A stretch of DNA of 32,409 bases, taken from IMG/VR virus record IMGVR_UViG_3300038825_001024, positions 1-32,409 of that record; one strand, written 5' to 3'. Positions within the stretch are counted from its first letter, which is position 1, and each line of letters begins with the position of its first letter. The notes below the pieces were generated by a model that saw nothing but the letters and a program-made list of their open reading frames with translations, was not told the DNA's origin and did no database searches. The position numbers and the translations under genes are program-made. This document shows positions 1 to 8,494 of the stretch, piece by piece. Source of the DNA: a virus.

Positions 1-103
1 TTGCAATCCACTCGTCGTCTTTAGGTGTCGGAGTTACTGCTGCGATAATACTTGCGACAGTGACTATGGTTGTTACAATGGATACAATGCCCATCAAGTC
101 CAT
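1..103 (-). CDS. Small TPTPKDD-motif membrane-type protein, copy 1 (3' end cut off)
   Basis: The first 34 codons of a small gene that runs off the left edge of the window. It starts at ATG 103 and encodes a hydrophobic N-terminal segment (about residues 5-24, rich in Ile, Val and Thr) followed by TPTPKDDEWIA. The same layout, hydrophobic stretch then TPTPKDD, is seen in the complete 51-residue protein at 32103-32258, so the two are paralogues. The gene lies just downstream of the small acidic gene at 113-355, the same pairing as at the other end of the window. Function is unknown; one hydrophobic segment and a charged tail would suit a holin-like or membrane-anchored accessory protein, but that is inference. 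Confidence 0.7.
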   Translation of the reverse strand, partial: MDLMGIVSIVTTIVTVASIIAAVTPTPKDDEWIA

Positions 104-112
104 TTGTTACTC

Positions 113-355
113 CTAAGCTGTGTAAGATTCAGCAGCAGAGATAGCAGCATTAGCAGCAGTCATGTCTTCGCTGCCCCAGTCGTCTTTAGCGACCATGATC
201 TGCAAGTGTTCTTTGTTGCGATCTACGCAGCCTTGACGGTCTGCGGCATCATCATCAGCCATTTGTTCGCCAGCGATAATCGCGTTGATTAGGTCTACAC
301 TGTGGTCCATAGCCGTGTAGTCCTGTGCTAGTTGTTCTGCGGTACGGTCTTCCAT
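113..355 (-). CDS. Small acidic conserved phage protein, copy 1 (gene A1)
   Basis: An 80-residue acidic protein with no signal peptide or membrane segment. An AAGGA ribosome site lies 5' of ATG 355. The C-terminal half contains CVDRNKEHLQIM and KDDWGSEDMTA and ends in AAESYTA. A second copy, cut by the right edge of the window, is at 32269-32409; over the 46 visible residues the two agree at about 85-90% of positions, the differences lying mostly at the start of the overlap. It sits in the late operon between the tail-fibre-linked gene at 416-745 and the TPTPKDD gene. I do not recognise a function. The tight conservation of the C-terminal half between copies suggests that part is the working surface. 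Confidence 0.8.
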   Translation of the reverse strand: MEDRTAEQLAQDYTAMDHSVDLINAIIAGEQMADDDAADRQGCVDRNKEHLQIMVAKDDWGSEDMTAANAAISAAESYTA

Positions 356-415
356 TGTTTATTTCCTTGTTAAGATTCTAGTGCGGCGACTTTCGCCTTT
401 AATTATCGTTTACAA

Positions 416-745
416 TTAATCCCAAGGCATCGGGTCAGTGTCAACGACACCGTCAAGTTTATCCAATTCTTTTTGAAGGTTTGTACGCATCAACGCTTGA
501 CCTTGTTCTTTAAGCGCATCTGTTACCCAACCTAATACTTGACTTTCCGTCAGAGAACTAAGGTCTGTAAACGACCCTCCCTCGTTTAAGGTTAGTGGCG
601 AACTTCCGTCCAATACCACTGTGTTATTTCCGTCAGTGCCAACAACCGACCACATAACATTATTGACTACATCGCTGTACTCACCAACCTGTGGTGTCTG
701 TTTTAATTGACGCACTTTGTAAGTAACTGTTGTAAGATTACCCAT
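416..745 (-). CDS. Conserved small phage protein downstream of the tail fibre
   Basis: A 109-residue protein whose ATG at 745 lies 2 bases past the stop of the large fibre gene, so it is very likely co-translated with it. Features include an N-terminal beta-rich stretch (TVTYKVRQLKQTP), a WSVVGTDG segment near residue 33, and LTESQVLGWVTDAL near residue 66 followed by a predicted helical, acidic C-terminus ending MPWD. As I remember it, the WSVV(A/G)TDG and VLGWV motifs mark a small family common near fibre genes in marine phages. A fibre-assembly or minor virion role is suggested only by position. No membrane segment or catalytic motif is visible. Confidence 0.75.
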   Translation of the reverse strand: MGNLTTVTYKVRQLKQTPQVGEYSDVVNNVMWSVVGTDGNNTVVLDGSSPLTLNEGGSFTDLSSLTESQVLGWVTDALKEQGQALMRTNLQKELDKLDGVVDTDPMPWD

Positions 746-747
746 GA

Positions 748-3700
748 TTATGCTCCCTCATAAATAAAGCCGTAAATTGCCCATTGATCGCTACTACTAA
801 TACTGGTAGTGGGCGATGCAAAATTACCCGACCTATCCCAAGCCCCCAGACATCCAGATGTTGTTCCAAATTGTGTGTTCCAGTAAACCTGCACACTGTT
901 TGTTCCACCATCACCTTGCACAATAACAATACGCAAGTTCTTGTTTGCGGCGGTAGAGTTCATAAGCTCCAAGCCTTGTTGCGAAGACCCTCCGTGCCAC
1001 ATCCAAGGATTACCATCACCATCTGATAAGACGATGTTGTTGCTTGAGGTGCGGAGATCTAAGCTGTTTTGGTTGCCGTTGTAACAACCAAGGATGGTGT
1101 TTTTAGAGCCGGTAGTCATTGCGCTACCACTAGAGCGGCCAAAGAAAGCGTTGAAAGTTCCCGTTGTTGCTGCGCCAGCCGCGTTCATACCGACATAAGT
1201 GTTGTAACTACCAGTCGTTACTGCATCAGCAGTATTCACACCTATTGCTACGTTTTGAGTCCCTGTGGTGTTTGCGGTTAAAGCACTTGTACCAACTGCT
1301 GTATTGTCAGATGCTGTGGTGTTTGCCTTTAAAGCACTTTTGCCTACGGCCACGTTGCTAGAGCCTGTGGTGTTGTTATCCATAGACGCATAGCCTATAG
1401 AAACGTTGTCATTTCCTGTAGAAGCCGTATCTAAAGCGTATGCACCTACTGCTACGTTTCTAGTGCCTGTAGTGTTTGCGACTAAAGTATGAAAACCAAC
1501 TGCTGTGTTGTTACTTGCGTTGGTGGCAACTGCTAATGATCCATGCCCAACCGCTGTGTTTGCATCTCCTTCCGTATTAGTTCCTAAAGCATTTTTACCG
1601 ACACCTACGTTTTGGTTTCCTGTAGTATTTGCATCTAAAGATAAAGCACCAACAGCTACGTTAGATGTGCCAGTGGTGTTTGCGGTTAAAGCATCTTTAC
1701 CAACGGCTGTGTTGTTGCTTGCGGTTGTATTAGACTCTAATGCACCTTTACCAACACCTGTATTATCTGCGCCTGTTGTGGTTTCATTCAACGCACCTCT
1801 ACCGATTGCAGTATTGTTATCCGCAGTAGTAGCCGAAGTTAGGGCGGCGTAACCTAAAGTAACATTGTAATCACCAGTAGTAATTGAATCACCAGCAAGA
1901 GCACCGATGAGGGTGTTTTGAACGCCTGTGGTGACTTGATAACCAGCAAGATGTCCGACTGCAACATTTAAAGAATCTGTTGCCGAAGTGAAGTTTTGGT
2001 TAGCCAGCGTATAACCACCTATAGCTACGGACTTACTTCCTAAAGTGTCTGATCCTAGAGATGTATATCCTACAGCTACGTTAAAATCAGCATCAGTAAG
2101 TGCATCACCTGCAAGACCGCCGATGAGGGTGTTTTGGATGCCTGTGGTAATTGATGCTCCAGCCGTAAAGCCAACAGCCGTATTATAAGAATCTGTGCTA
2201 GATGTAAAATTCTGAGCCGCAAGAGCGGAATTACCAATAGCGACGTTTCTGTCTCCTAAAGTGTCTGCCGATAAAGCTAAATAACCTACCGCAACATTAT
2301 TATTGCCTTCTGTTAAAGCATCTCCAGCTAAACCACCAACAAGAGTATTCAGAACACCCGTGGTTATGTCATTACCTGCTTCAAAGCCTATAGCTGTGTT
2401 GTAAGCATCTGTAGAAGAAGTGAAGTTTTGCGCGTGTAGAGTTCTTCTACCAATTGCTACAGAGCGACTACCTGTAGTGTCTGCCGTAAGCGCGTCTGTT
2501 CCGATAGCTACATTGAAAGAACCAGTAGTATTAGCGTCACCTGCGAAAGCACCTATGCCTACATTTTCTGTACCTGTGGTGTTTGCGGTTAAAGCTGATT
2601 TACCAACTGCGGTGTTATTATCTGCTGTGGTGTTTGCCTCTAACGCATCCTTACCTAAAGCGGTATTACCAGCGCCTGTGGTGTTTGTGGATAAAGCATC
2701 GTATCCAACTGCTGTGTTGTTAGCGCCTGTTGAAACAACTCTAAGAGCCTGAGAACCTACACCAGTATTACCATCTGCTGTTGTTAAGGCAGATAAACTA
2801 GCTCTGCCAATACCTGTATTATGCGAACCTGTTGTTAGTGCATCTCCTGCATAAGCACCTACAATTGTGTTGTTATCGCCGCTTGTTAATACATTAAAAA
2901 CATCATAACCCAAACCTGTATTATCACTTGCAGTAGATAATGTGCCTGTACCTGCATCTTGGCTGATAAGAATACTTTGTGCGAAGTTTGTAATATTAGA
3001 AGAGATGCCTACGCCATTGATTGTGCCAGTTACGTCTACGTTGCCGCCAAAAGTAGCACCAGCGTTGAATGACGATTGTCCAGAATTTGACATGTCAAAA
3101 GTTGCAGCGGTAACTGTGCCGCCAGAGTCAGTGCCTTGAATAATTACGTCGCCATCGACTACTGAAGATTTTAGAATCAGGTTATCAACTGCTTTTGAAA
3201 TAAGACCGTATTGTGTACCACCATCTTTGAAAGCAACCTGACCGTCAGTTTCAGCGTCAAGAGTTATTGTGCCGCCGCTATCAATCTGCACTGTTGTGTC
3301 TGCAACAATGTCTAACTGACCGTCTGCGCTTGAGTTGACGTAGATCGCAGCATCACGGAATTGAACCTTTTGAGTTGTATCAACAGCAATGTCGTTTGAG
3401 CCAGTGGTATTGCCTGCCGCAAGCACCTCAGACAACGTGTCAAAAGACCCAACCTGGGAATCAACATACGCCTTGATGCTTTCTGAGGTTGCAAGTGTAG
3501 TGGCAGAAGCTCCAGTAAAATCGTCTGCATCAAGCACCGCTGTGCCGCTAACCCCCGTGTTGAGAACAGGTGAAGTCAGTGTCTTGTTCGTTAGCGTGTC
3601 TGTTGTGGCCAGGCCAACCAAAGTGTCAGTAGCGTTTGGAAGTGTGATGGTGCGATCCGCGGTCGGATCTGTGACCGTCAGTGTGGTTTCATGGGCATCA

Positions 3701-4479
3701 GCCGTTGCGCCCTCGAAAACGATAGAAGCGTCTGAAAGCGTTAACCCAGAAGCAACTGGGGACGTTAAAGTTTTGTTGGTCAAAGTATCTGTTGTAGCTC
3801 GTCCGACCAGTGTATCGGTAGCATCTGGCAGTGTGATGGTTCTATCCGCAGTTGGGTCAGTAACCGTTAACGTGGTTTCGTGATCGTTGGCAGTTGCGCC
3901 TTCAAAGATAATAGAAGCATCAGACAGTGTTAGACCTGAAACGGTTGGAGTGGTCAGGGTCTTGTTGGTAAGAGTTTGAGCGTGTGCCGCAAACACAAAG
4001 GTATCGTCGCCGGTCAGCAAAGGCAGCGTCACTGTTCTATCTGCTGCCAGGTTAGAGCCAGCAAATATATACTGATGATCTGCGGCTGAGTCGTTGATTT
4101 GAGGGGTGGTGAGAATCGGGGACGTAAGGGTCTTGTTCGTTAATGTTTGGGCGCTGGTAGTGGTTACGGCCTCATACCATGTTCCCAGGCTGCCCCCGTC
4201 ATCCCGATTCCACCACAAACCGTTTGATTCTGTTATTGCTATTTGACCGTATCGAATTTCACCCGTTGCTGCTGTATCTCGTACCGCAGAGATTAAAACA
4301 GCGCGATCAGTTGAAGGTGCGTTAGCACTGGAGCCTTGCAGTGAGTAGAAGCCGCTCTTCTTGAATGCGACAGAGGTAGTATCTGATCCGTCTGTCAGCG
4401 AGGTCTTGCCGACGTTTGCGGCATCTGCATCGTCTAAGATTACCTGAACTTGTGCCGTAGTTTGTGTCAGTTGTCCCAT
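748..4479 (-). CDS. Repeat-rich tail fibre / trimeric adhesin-like receptor-binding protein
   Basis: A 1243-residue protein, the largest in the window. The N-terminus (about residues 1-110) would attach it to the tail. It is followed by several LTNKTLTSP-type segments, including two consecutive 63-residue copies (DNA about 3581-3960) carrying FEGATA and TVTDPTADRTITLP. A linker follows, then about 35 copies of a 17-residue unit of the type NTAVGxxALxxNTTGxx, as in the head domains of YadA-like trimeric adhesins. The last 95 or so residues (after NGNQ) form a non-repetitive domain with no recognisable S74 peptidase. The fibre lies after gp4- and gp10-like plug genes, where P22-type phages place tail proteins. 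Receptor binding is inferred from architecture; the repeats should fold as a long trimeric stalk. Confidence 0.85.
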   Translation of the reverse strand: MGQLTQTTAQVQVILDDADAANVGKTSLTDGSDTTSVAFKKSGFYSLQGSSANAPSTDRAVLISAVRDTAATGEIRYGQIAITESNGLWWNRDDGGSLGTWYEAVTTTSAQTLTNKTLTSPILTTPQINDSAADHQYIFAGSNLAADRTVTLPLLTGDDTFVFAAHAQTLTNKTLTTPTVSGLTLSDASIIFEGATANDHETTLTVTDPTADRTITLPDATDTLVGRATTDTLTNKTLTSPVASGLTLSDASIVFEGATADAHETTLTVTDPTADRTITLPNATDTLVGLATTDTLTNKTLTSPVLNTGVSGTAVLDADDFTGASATTLATSESIKAYVDSQVGSFDTLSEVLAAGNTTGSNDIAVDTTQKVQFRDAAIYVNSSADGQLDIVADTTVQIDSGGTITLDAETDGQVAFKDGGTQYGLISKAVDNLILKSSVVDGDVIIQGTDSGGTVTAATFDMSNSGQSSFNAGATFGGNVDVTGTINGVGISSNITNFAQSILISQDAGTGTLSTASDNTGLGYDVFNVLTSGDNNTIVGAYAGDALTTGSHNTGIGRASLSALTTADGNTGVGSQALRVVSTGANNTAVGYDALSTNTTGAGNTALGKDALEANTTADNNTAVGKSALTANTTGTENVGIGAFAGDANTTGSFNVAIGTDALTADTTGSRSVAIGRRTLHAQNFTSSTDAYNTAIGFEAGNDITTGVLNTLVGGLAGDALTEGNNNVAVGYLALSADTLGDRNVAIGNSALAAQNFTSSTDSYNTAVGFTAGASITTGIQNTLIGGLAGDALTDADFNVAVGYTSLGSDTLGSKSVAIGGYTLANQNFTSATDSLNVAVGHLAGYQVTTGVQNTLIGALAGDSITTGDYNVTLGYAALTSATTADNNTAIGRGALNETTTGADNTGVGKGALESNTTASNNTAVGKDALTANTTGTSNVAVGALSLDANTTGNQNVGVGKNALGTNTEGDANTAVGHGSLAVATNASNNTAVGFHTLVANTTGTRNVAVGAYALDTASTGNDNVSIGYASMDNNTTGSSNVAVGKSALKANTTASDNTAVGTSALTANTTGTQNVAIGVNTADAVTTGSYNTYVGMNAAGAATTGTFNAFFGRSSGSAMTTGSKNTILGCYNGNQNSLDLRTSSNNIVLSDGDGNPWMWHGGSSQQGLELMNSTAANKNLRIVIVQGDGGTNSVQVYWNTQFGTTSGCLGAWDRSGNFASPTTSISSSDQWAIYGFIYEGA
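1075..2885 (-). repeat. 51-bp coding repeat array in the fibre gene
   Basis: About 35 diverged copies of a 51-bp unit, each encoding 17 residues with a core [NS]-[TV]-x-[VIL]-G. Three copies of a longer, 73-residue (219-bp) unit are visible inside it, each marked by QNFTS followed by TD, so the array has grown at two scales. Copies differ at many third positions, so it is old enough to have diverged but still offers recombination targets. Confidence 0.85.
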
Positions 4480-4482
4480 TGG

Positions 4483-5907
4483 TTAGCCCTTCAATACTTG
4501 TGCGTCAATAGCCGCGTCAATGATGTCCACCTTTGCATTGGTGGAGGTTTCGACCCTTACAATGATCTCTCTGCATTTGCCTAGAGAGTTGATGTCGATT
4601 GTCTTGTTACCGTTTACCGAGACGGTGTTGATGGTTGTGAACGTGATCAAGTCTTTGCTGACCTTGACCGTAACGTCTGTCGCGCTGGAGGTTTCAACGT
4701 GCAGCTTGATCTTGTCGATGACCATCTCTGCCCCGCCAACGCCAAGCACTTCAGAGGAGATCAACGGCAGATCCTTTCTGCGCGTCATGTTCGCCCCGTC
4801 TTGCTGGAAGTTGTCGTAATCGAGCCGGTAGATCTTCTTGTTGATTGCGTGGGCTGCAAGCACCAGGTTGTAACCCTGAACGACAGTGGTCGTCACAAAG
4901 TCCTTCTCAAACCAAGATCCAGATACAACGTGATGGGTCCAGATGATTCCCTGGTTCGGGAAGATAAAGTCAACAAAGTTTTCTTGGTGCAGCGAGTAGC
5001 AGCTAACCCTGGCGCTTGTGAAGTCATCGGTGCCGTAGTTGGCCCAAGCCTCTCCGATTGCAGGAACATACAGAGGTTGATGCTGAGATCCGACGATAAC
5101 GCCTGGCCGTCTGTTGCCATCAATGAAGTAAATCGCGCCGTCAATAGAATCAACTGCGTAGGTGCCGCAAATGCCATGTTGTAACACTGCCTGACGGTCT
5201 AATGGTGGTCGCCCTGTGCCGCTCGTAAACCACACCTCAGTGGTCTTTTCTCCGAACAGGTAAAGCAATTGGTTTAGCGAGAAAACGCGCCTGATGTCGT
5301 CAGGGAGCGCCTCTGCTTGTGCAAAGTCTAGTGCGCTGATGTCTGTGCCGTCGTTCAGAGCGGAAACGACAAAATACCCGTCAGGTTGGTCAAAAATAAA
5401 TCGTGAGTCCAAGAACGCGACTGACTTTGTAGTAGATAGATCTGTGTCGCTAATCTCGACCAAGCCGCCTGCAACGGTGTACACATAAGCCGATGGGTTG
5501 CCACCAGTACAGATTATTAACTGGTTTGCATCCGTAGCCATTACAACAGGGTTTGGCTCATTCGATATGTTGCCCAAAAACACGGCATTACCGCCCGAAT
5601 CAACAGAGTAAAGCGACGAACCTGTTACCTGGTACATGAGGGCGTTTGGACCATCGACAATGATCCCTCTGTCTGCGCCACCTGGCGTGATTGATACCTC
5701 AATGGTGTTGCCATCGGCATCAGTGAATATCGATGCGTTTGTATCTGTAAGAGGCTCACCTGTACCTAAGAAGTCAGCAAAAGTAACGTAGCCAGGCACC
5801 TGCCTGTATCCCCGCAATGTGTGCGGGTAAATGTTGAGCACTTGCTGTCGGTTAGCATCGAGCCTGGTGCTGTTGTAGCTCGATTCTAGTTGGACATCTG
5901 CTCTCAT
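4483..5907 (-). CDS. P22 gp10-like tail hub / packaged-DNA stabilisation protein
   Basis: A 474-residue protein, close to the 472 residues of P22 gp10. In that family gp10 binds below gp4 and closes the portal channel after packaging. Visible features that fit are the N-terminus MRADVQLESSYNSTRLDANRQ-type opening with LNIYPH, the repeated beta strands expected of a propeller-like hub, the ISALDFAQAEALPDDI segment followed by LYLFGEKTTEVW, and the FIDGNRRPG stretch. The start ATG at 5907 overlaps the gp4-like stop by 4 bases (ATGA), which suggests coupled translation. The fibre gene follows 3 bases later. The call rests on motif memory plus the gene order portal, scaffold, coat, gp4, gp10. Confidence 0.88.
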   Translation of the reverse strand: MRADVQLESSYNSTRLDANRQQVLNIYPHTLRGYRQVPGYVTFADFLGTGEPLTDTNASIFTDADGNTIEVSITPGGADRGIIVDGPNALMYQVTGSSLYSVDSGGNAVFLGNISNEPNPVVMATDANQLIICTGGNPSAYVYTVAGGLVEISDTDLSTTKSVAFLDSRFIFDQPDGYFVVSALNDGTDISALDFAQAEALPDDIRRVFSLNQLLYLFGEKTTEVWFTSGTGRPPLDRQAVLQHGICGTYAVDSIDGAIYFIDGNRRPGVIVGSQHQPLYVPAIGEAWANYGTDDFTSARVSCYSLHQENFVDFIFPNQGIIWTHHVVSGSWFEKDFVTTTVVQGYNLVLAAHAINKKIYRLDYDNFQQDGANMTRRKDLPLISSEVLGVGGAEMVIDKIKLHVETSSATDVTVKVSKDLITFTTINTVSVNGNKTIDINSLGKCREIIVRVETSTNAKVDIIDAAIDAQVLKG

Positions 5908-6311
5908 ATATCAGTATTCACATCGTAGTTTGATTGATGGAACGTGAACGCTAGGTCCGACATATCAACAGAGATGTCGATGCTGATGTCGCCCTCAAGC
6001 CGGTCTTTTGTTTCTTGTGCAATCACAAAAACAACCTGCGAGGGATCGATACCGAAGTCGCTTGAGATCTCGACGGCCAGGTTATAGCCAAGCGCACGAA
6101 TTGTTCCATGTGGAACATCTAACGTTTCAGTCAAAGTCGTAGGTGCAGGGATGTTGCAAAGACCATCCTCGCCCCACTCAGAAATCATGTTCTGCAACGC
6201 AACAAACACATCTGCGTTTTTATTTGCGTCGTCAGTAGAAAAAGTCACCCCAGAGGTTCTGACACGAATCAGGGAGGTGGCCCTGTCAATTATGTTTTGG
6301 GGTGTTGCCAT
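5904..6311 (-). CDS. P22 gp4-like tail accessory factor (head-tail plug)
   Basis: A 135-residue protein, a little shorter than P22 gp4 (166 residues), which assembles on the portal and starts tail formation. The N-terminus TPQNIIDRATSLIRV, then NADVFVALQNMISEWGEDGL (residues about 33-52), and IRALGYNLAVEIS fit the helical gp4 family; the alanine-and-leucine helices and the W-x-x-x-G-L stretch are typical. It starts at ATG 6311, just downstream of a terminator that separates it from the coat gene, and overlaps the gp10-like gene by 4 bases. Loss of about 30 C-terminal residues compared with P22 may mean that the lysozyme-like activity reported for P22 gp4 is absent, but I cannot tell. Confidence 0.85.
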   Translation of the reverse strand: MATPQNIIDRATSLIRVRTSGVTFSTDDANKNADVFVALQNMISEWGEDGLCNIPAPTTLTETLDVPHGTIRALGYNLAVEISSDFGIDPSQVVFVIAQETKDRLEGDISIDISVDMSDLAFTFHQSNYDVNTDI

Positions 6312-6320
6312 GTCATCTCC

Positions 6321-6348
6321 AAAAAAGAGAAAGGGGGCCGAAGCCCCC
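6321..6348 (-). terminator. Rho-independent terminator after the coat gene
   Basis: On the minus strand a perfect 6-bp stem GGGGGC-TTCG-GCCCCC (6333-6348) with a stabilising UUCG loop is followed by TTTCTCTTTTTT (6321-6332). It lies between the coat stop (6363) and the gp4-like start (6311), so it should cut transcription after coat and lower expression of the downstream tail genes unless polymerase is antiterminated. Confidence 0.88.
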
Positions 6349-6362
6349 GATCAAGAGCGGTC

Positions 6363-7550
6363 TTAGTTAATACCTACTCGTGCAGCAAGCTGCGGTCTGA
6401 TTGCTTTGTAGCCATAGAGGACATCGATCCTGCATGGGTACTTGTCATCAGAGATTGTGTAGTCACGGATTACGCGCATCGAGATGCCGTCCATAACTTC
6501 ACGGGCCGCAAAGTCAACGCCTTGTGGCAATACCAAGTCAGCAGTTGCAAAAGCAAATGCGTTCTTGCTGAATGCCAGCGTTTCCTGCCAGTCTGCACTC
6601 GCGCCACCGCCAACTTTAGAGATCGCAGCATTGTCAGCAGGTGATCCGCTAACATTTTGACGACCGCCAGAGGCAGTGATTGAGGGAGAGATAGCAACCG
6701 ACGTTGCAGATGTTCCAGAGTCGCTGGTTACAACAAACTGCTGAAGTACACCTGTGTCTGCCTTAGTTTCAGGGTGGACACGGTTAACGCCTGCGATGGT
6801 GATGATGTCACCTTTCAGGAAAGTCGTTGTACCGCCATCTACAGTCAAGCTTGCGCCAGTCTGTGATGCACCGTTGACCAGGTAGCCAGTAGTTGCAGCA
6901 GCAGTACCAGTGGTGTGAACAGGCATGAGAGTGTTCTCAAAGTGCTCAAAACCAGCGATCTTGCCCAACTGACCTTCTTTGTACTGCTTGCTGATGCTTG
7001 AAGAATCTTGGAAAAGACCCTTAGTATCGGCCAGCATGTCTACAACAGACTGTGGGTTGTGCAAGTAGCTGCGGTCGCCATAAGGCGCAAGGCTGTCAGT
7101 CAATAACTTCTGTGCCTGGGTAATGTTTGCAAAAGAGTTTGCAGAACCTACACCGTTGTAGAAGTTATAAACGTCCTTGTACATAGACAATGCGTCCGAC
7201 TCCATGTTGGCAGCCAATACAGACATTGCAGGCTCAAGGTATCGTGCCTTGAACTCGTCAATGTGCATCGTTAACTCTTCAGATGAGAACGTGAAGTCCA
7301 CACCTTTTTGAGTGTCTACGGTTAAAGTTTCAGAAGACTCATCGATGTCCTGAGTGCTGAGAGCTGCGCCACTACGGATAGTGAACTCGTTTGGTAAACG
7401 AACCTTGAGGTCGTTACCAATCTTTGCGCCGGTCTTTGCATACTGGTCGTCGTACTGAGTGTTGATGTTGCTCACGAAATTCAATTTCTGATGAAGAATA
7501 GCGAGAGCTTCTTTTGTGATGACACTAGGTGTCAGAAAGCTATTAGCCAT
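6363..7550 (-). CDS. Major capsid (coat) protein, P22 coat family
   Basis: A 395-residue protein that forms the icosahedral shell. It opens MANSFLTPSVITKEALAIL, as in P22-coat-type proteins, and contains KVRLPNEFTIRSG near residue 49 and a long helix with EFKARYLEPAM (about 103-113), the expected spine helix. A more variable middle with TTGTAAATTG and DGGTTTFLKGD (about 215-250) may be the telokin-like inserted domain. P22 coat has 430 residues, so the size fits. It lies 12 bases after the scaffold gene and directly before a strong terminator, the usual way to make coat in excess. No cleavage site or separate decoration protein is evident. Confidence 0.87.
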   Translation of the reverse strand: MANSFLTPSVITKEALAILHQKLNFVSNINTQYDDQYAKTGAKIGNDLKVRLPNEFTIRSGAALSTQDIDESSETLTVDTQKGVDFTFSSEELTMHIDEFKARYLEPAMSVLAANMESDALSMYKDVYNFYNGVGSANSFANITQAQKLLTDSLAPYGDRSYLHNPQSVVDMLADTKGLFQDSSSISKQYKEGQLGKIAGFEHFENTLMPVHTTGTAAATTGYLVNGASQTGASLTVDGGTTTFLKGDIITIAGVNRVHPETKADTGVLQQFVVTSDSGTSATSVAISPSITASGGRQNVSGSPADNAAISKVGGGASADWQETLAFSKNAFAFATADLVLPQGVDFAAREVMDGISMRVIRDYTISDDKYPCRIDVLYGYKAIRPQLAARVGIN

Positions 7551-7562
7551 GAGTTGCCTCGA

Positions 7563-8390
7563 TTATTTTCTGTACCCCCTAAACCTGGCGTACTCGGCTG
7601 GAGTCATCTTGTCGGGGTCTTTTTCGACCTTTCCAGATGCCCTGACGGGTTTCGCTGGTGCTGGGGCGTTGGATGTGGTGACAGGTCTGTTTGGAGAGAG
7701 CGCTTGAGATAACCGGCCTAGTTCCATCATTGCCATCCCAGGTGCCATCGCATTGATTGCTGCGGCCCTTTGTGGGTTTGATGCAAGGTGGTATGCCAGT
7801 GCTGGGCCATTCTCAGACAATATGATTGCCTGTTGCATGGCTTCACCCTGGACAAAACTAGGTGCGCTGACCTTGGCCATAAAATCTGGCTGCTCAGACG
7901 CAAATGCCTGCGAGCGTTCTTTGAAGGCATCGACAGTTGCTTGGTTGGCTTGTTGTCGAAGGTGTTCGACTTGTAGCCTTTCCTGCTGCGTCATTGCCTG
8001 CTGAACAGTTCGCTGGTTCAAAGCGGCGTTGTATTGAACTACGGCCTGCTGGTAAGCATTCTGGTCGTAATCAAAGTCCTCTAGCTGCGGAAATGTATCC
8101 GTTTGCGGGAGGTTCTGATTCATCCTCTGCTCAAGCAGATTGGCGCGTTGCTCGGCCTCTTTGGCTCGTTGCTCTGCCTCTCGGACTTGTCGTGTTTTTT
8201 GGTTGATCCGCTCTTGGAATGAGTTGCGTTTCTTTTGCACCTCTTCCTCAGATTCGACGGGATCAGCGTCGGATGGCTCTGTTGCTTCTACAGCTTCAGA
8301 GGTTTCGCCCGAAGGCTCTTGAGTCTCTTGAACGGTTGACTCGGGTTCCGGTGACACAGAAGTGTCGTCAGCTATTGCTGCATCAGTCAT
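7563..8390 (-). CDS. Scaffold protein
   Basis: A 275-residue protein that should guide coat assembly and then leave the procapsid. I start it at ATG 8390 because GGAG sits 8 bases upstream; an upstream GTG at 8417 has no better site. The first 55 or so residues are very acidic (many Glu, Asp, Ser, Pro), followed by a coiled coil with Arg/Glu/Ala/Gln heptads (RQVREAEQRAKEAEQRAN), a Gln-rich middle, and a basic C-terminus (KVEKDPDKMTPAEYARFRGY) that would be the coat-binding hairpin as in P22 gp8. It lies directly before coat and after a terminator, so it may have its own promoter or depend on antitermination. The call comes from composition and position. Confidence 0.83.
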   Translation of the reverse strand: MTDAAIADDTSVSPEPESTVQETQEPSGETSEAVEATEPSDADPVESEEEVQKKRNSFQERINQKTRQVREAEQRAKEAEQRANLLEQRMNQNLPQTDTFPQLEDFDYDQNAYQQAVVQYNAALNQRTVQQAMTQQERLQVEHLRQQANQATVDAFKERSQAFASEQPDFMAKVSAPSFVQGEAMQQAIILSENGPALAYHLASNPQRAAAINAMAPGMAMMELGRLSQALSPNRPVTTSNAPAPAKPVRASGKVEKDPDKMTPAEYARFRGYRK

Positions 8391-8423
8391 GAGTTCGTCT
8401 CCACGAATTTTCCCCACCAGAAC

Positions 8424-8446
8424 GAAAAAACCGCCACTAGGGCGGT
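8424..8446 (-). terminator. Rho-independent terminator before the scaffold gene
   Basis: On the minus strand ACCGCC-CTAGT-GGCGGT (8430-8446) runs into TTTTTT (8424-8430, ending at the stem). It lies between the ADP-ribosyltransferase-like gene (stop 8495) and the scaffold start (8390). It would separate the portal-side genes from scaffold and coat unless passed by an antiterminated polymerase. Confidence 0.8.
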
Positions 8447-8494
8447 CTTTACTCAGGGCGGTGGGTTTGCCCTAGTAACAGTGAGTCGGCACTG

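Noticed and set aside
373-410. A plus-strand terminator (GGCGA-CTT-TCGCC)
   Set aside because: The stem is short, the T-run is only TTTAATT and no plus-strand gene lies before it.
1075-2885. A CRISPR array, suggested by regular 51-bp spacing
   Set aside because: The units are all one continuous reading frame with diverged repeats and no unique spacers, and no cas gene is nearby.
3389-3883. A 164-codon plus-strand frame opposite the fibre gene
   Set aside because: Its Ser/Val-rich repeats mirror the Thr/Ala-rich repeats of the fibre on the other strand; no ribosome site or independent context.
4699-5184. A 161-codon plus-strand frame inside the gp10-like gene
   Set aside because: It lies wholly within a well-supported gene, without a ribosome site and with unusual composition.
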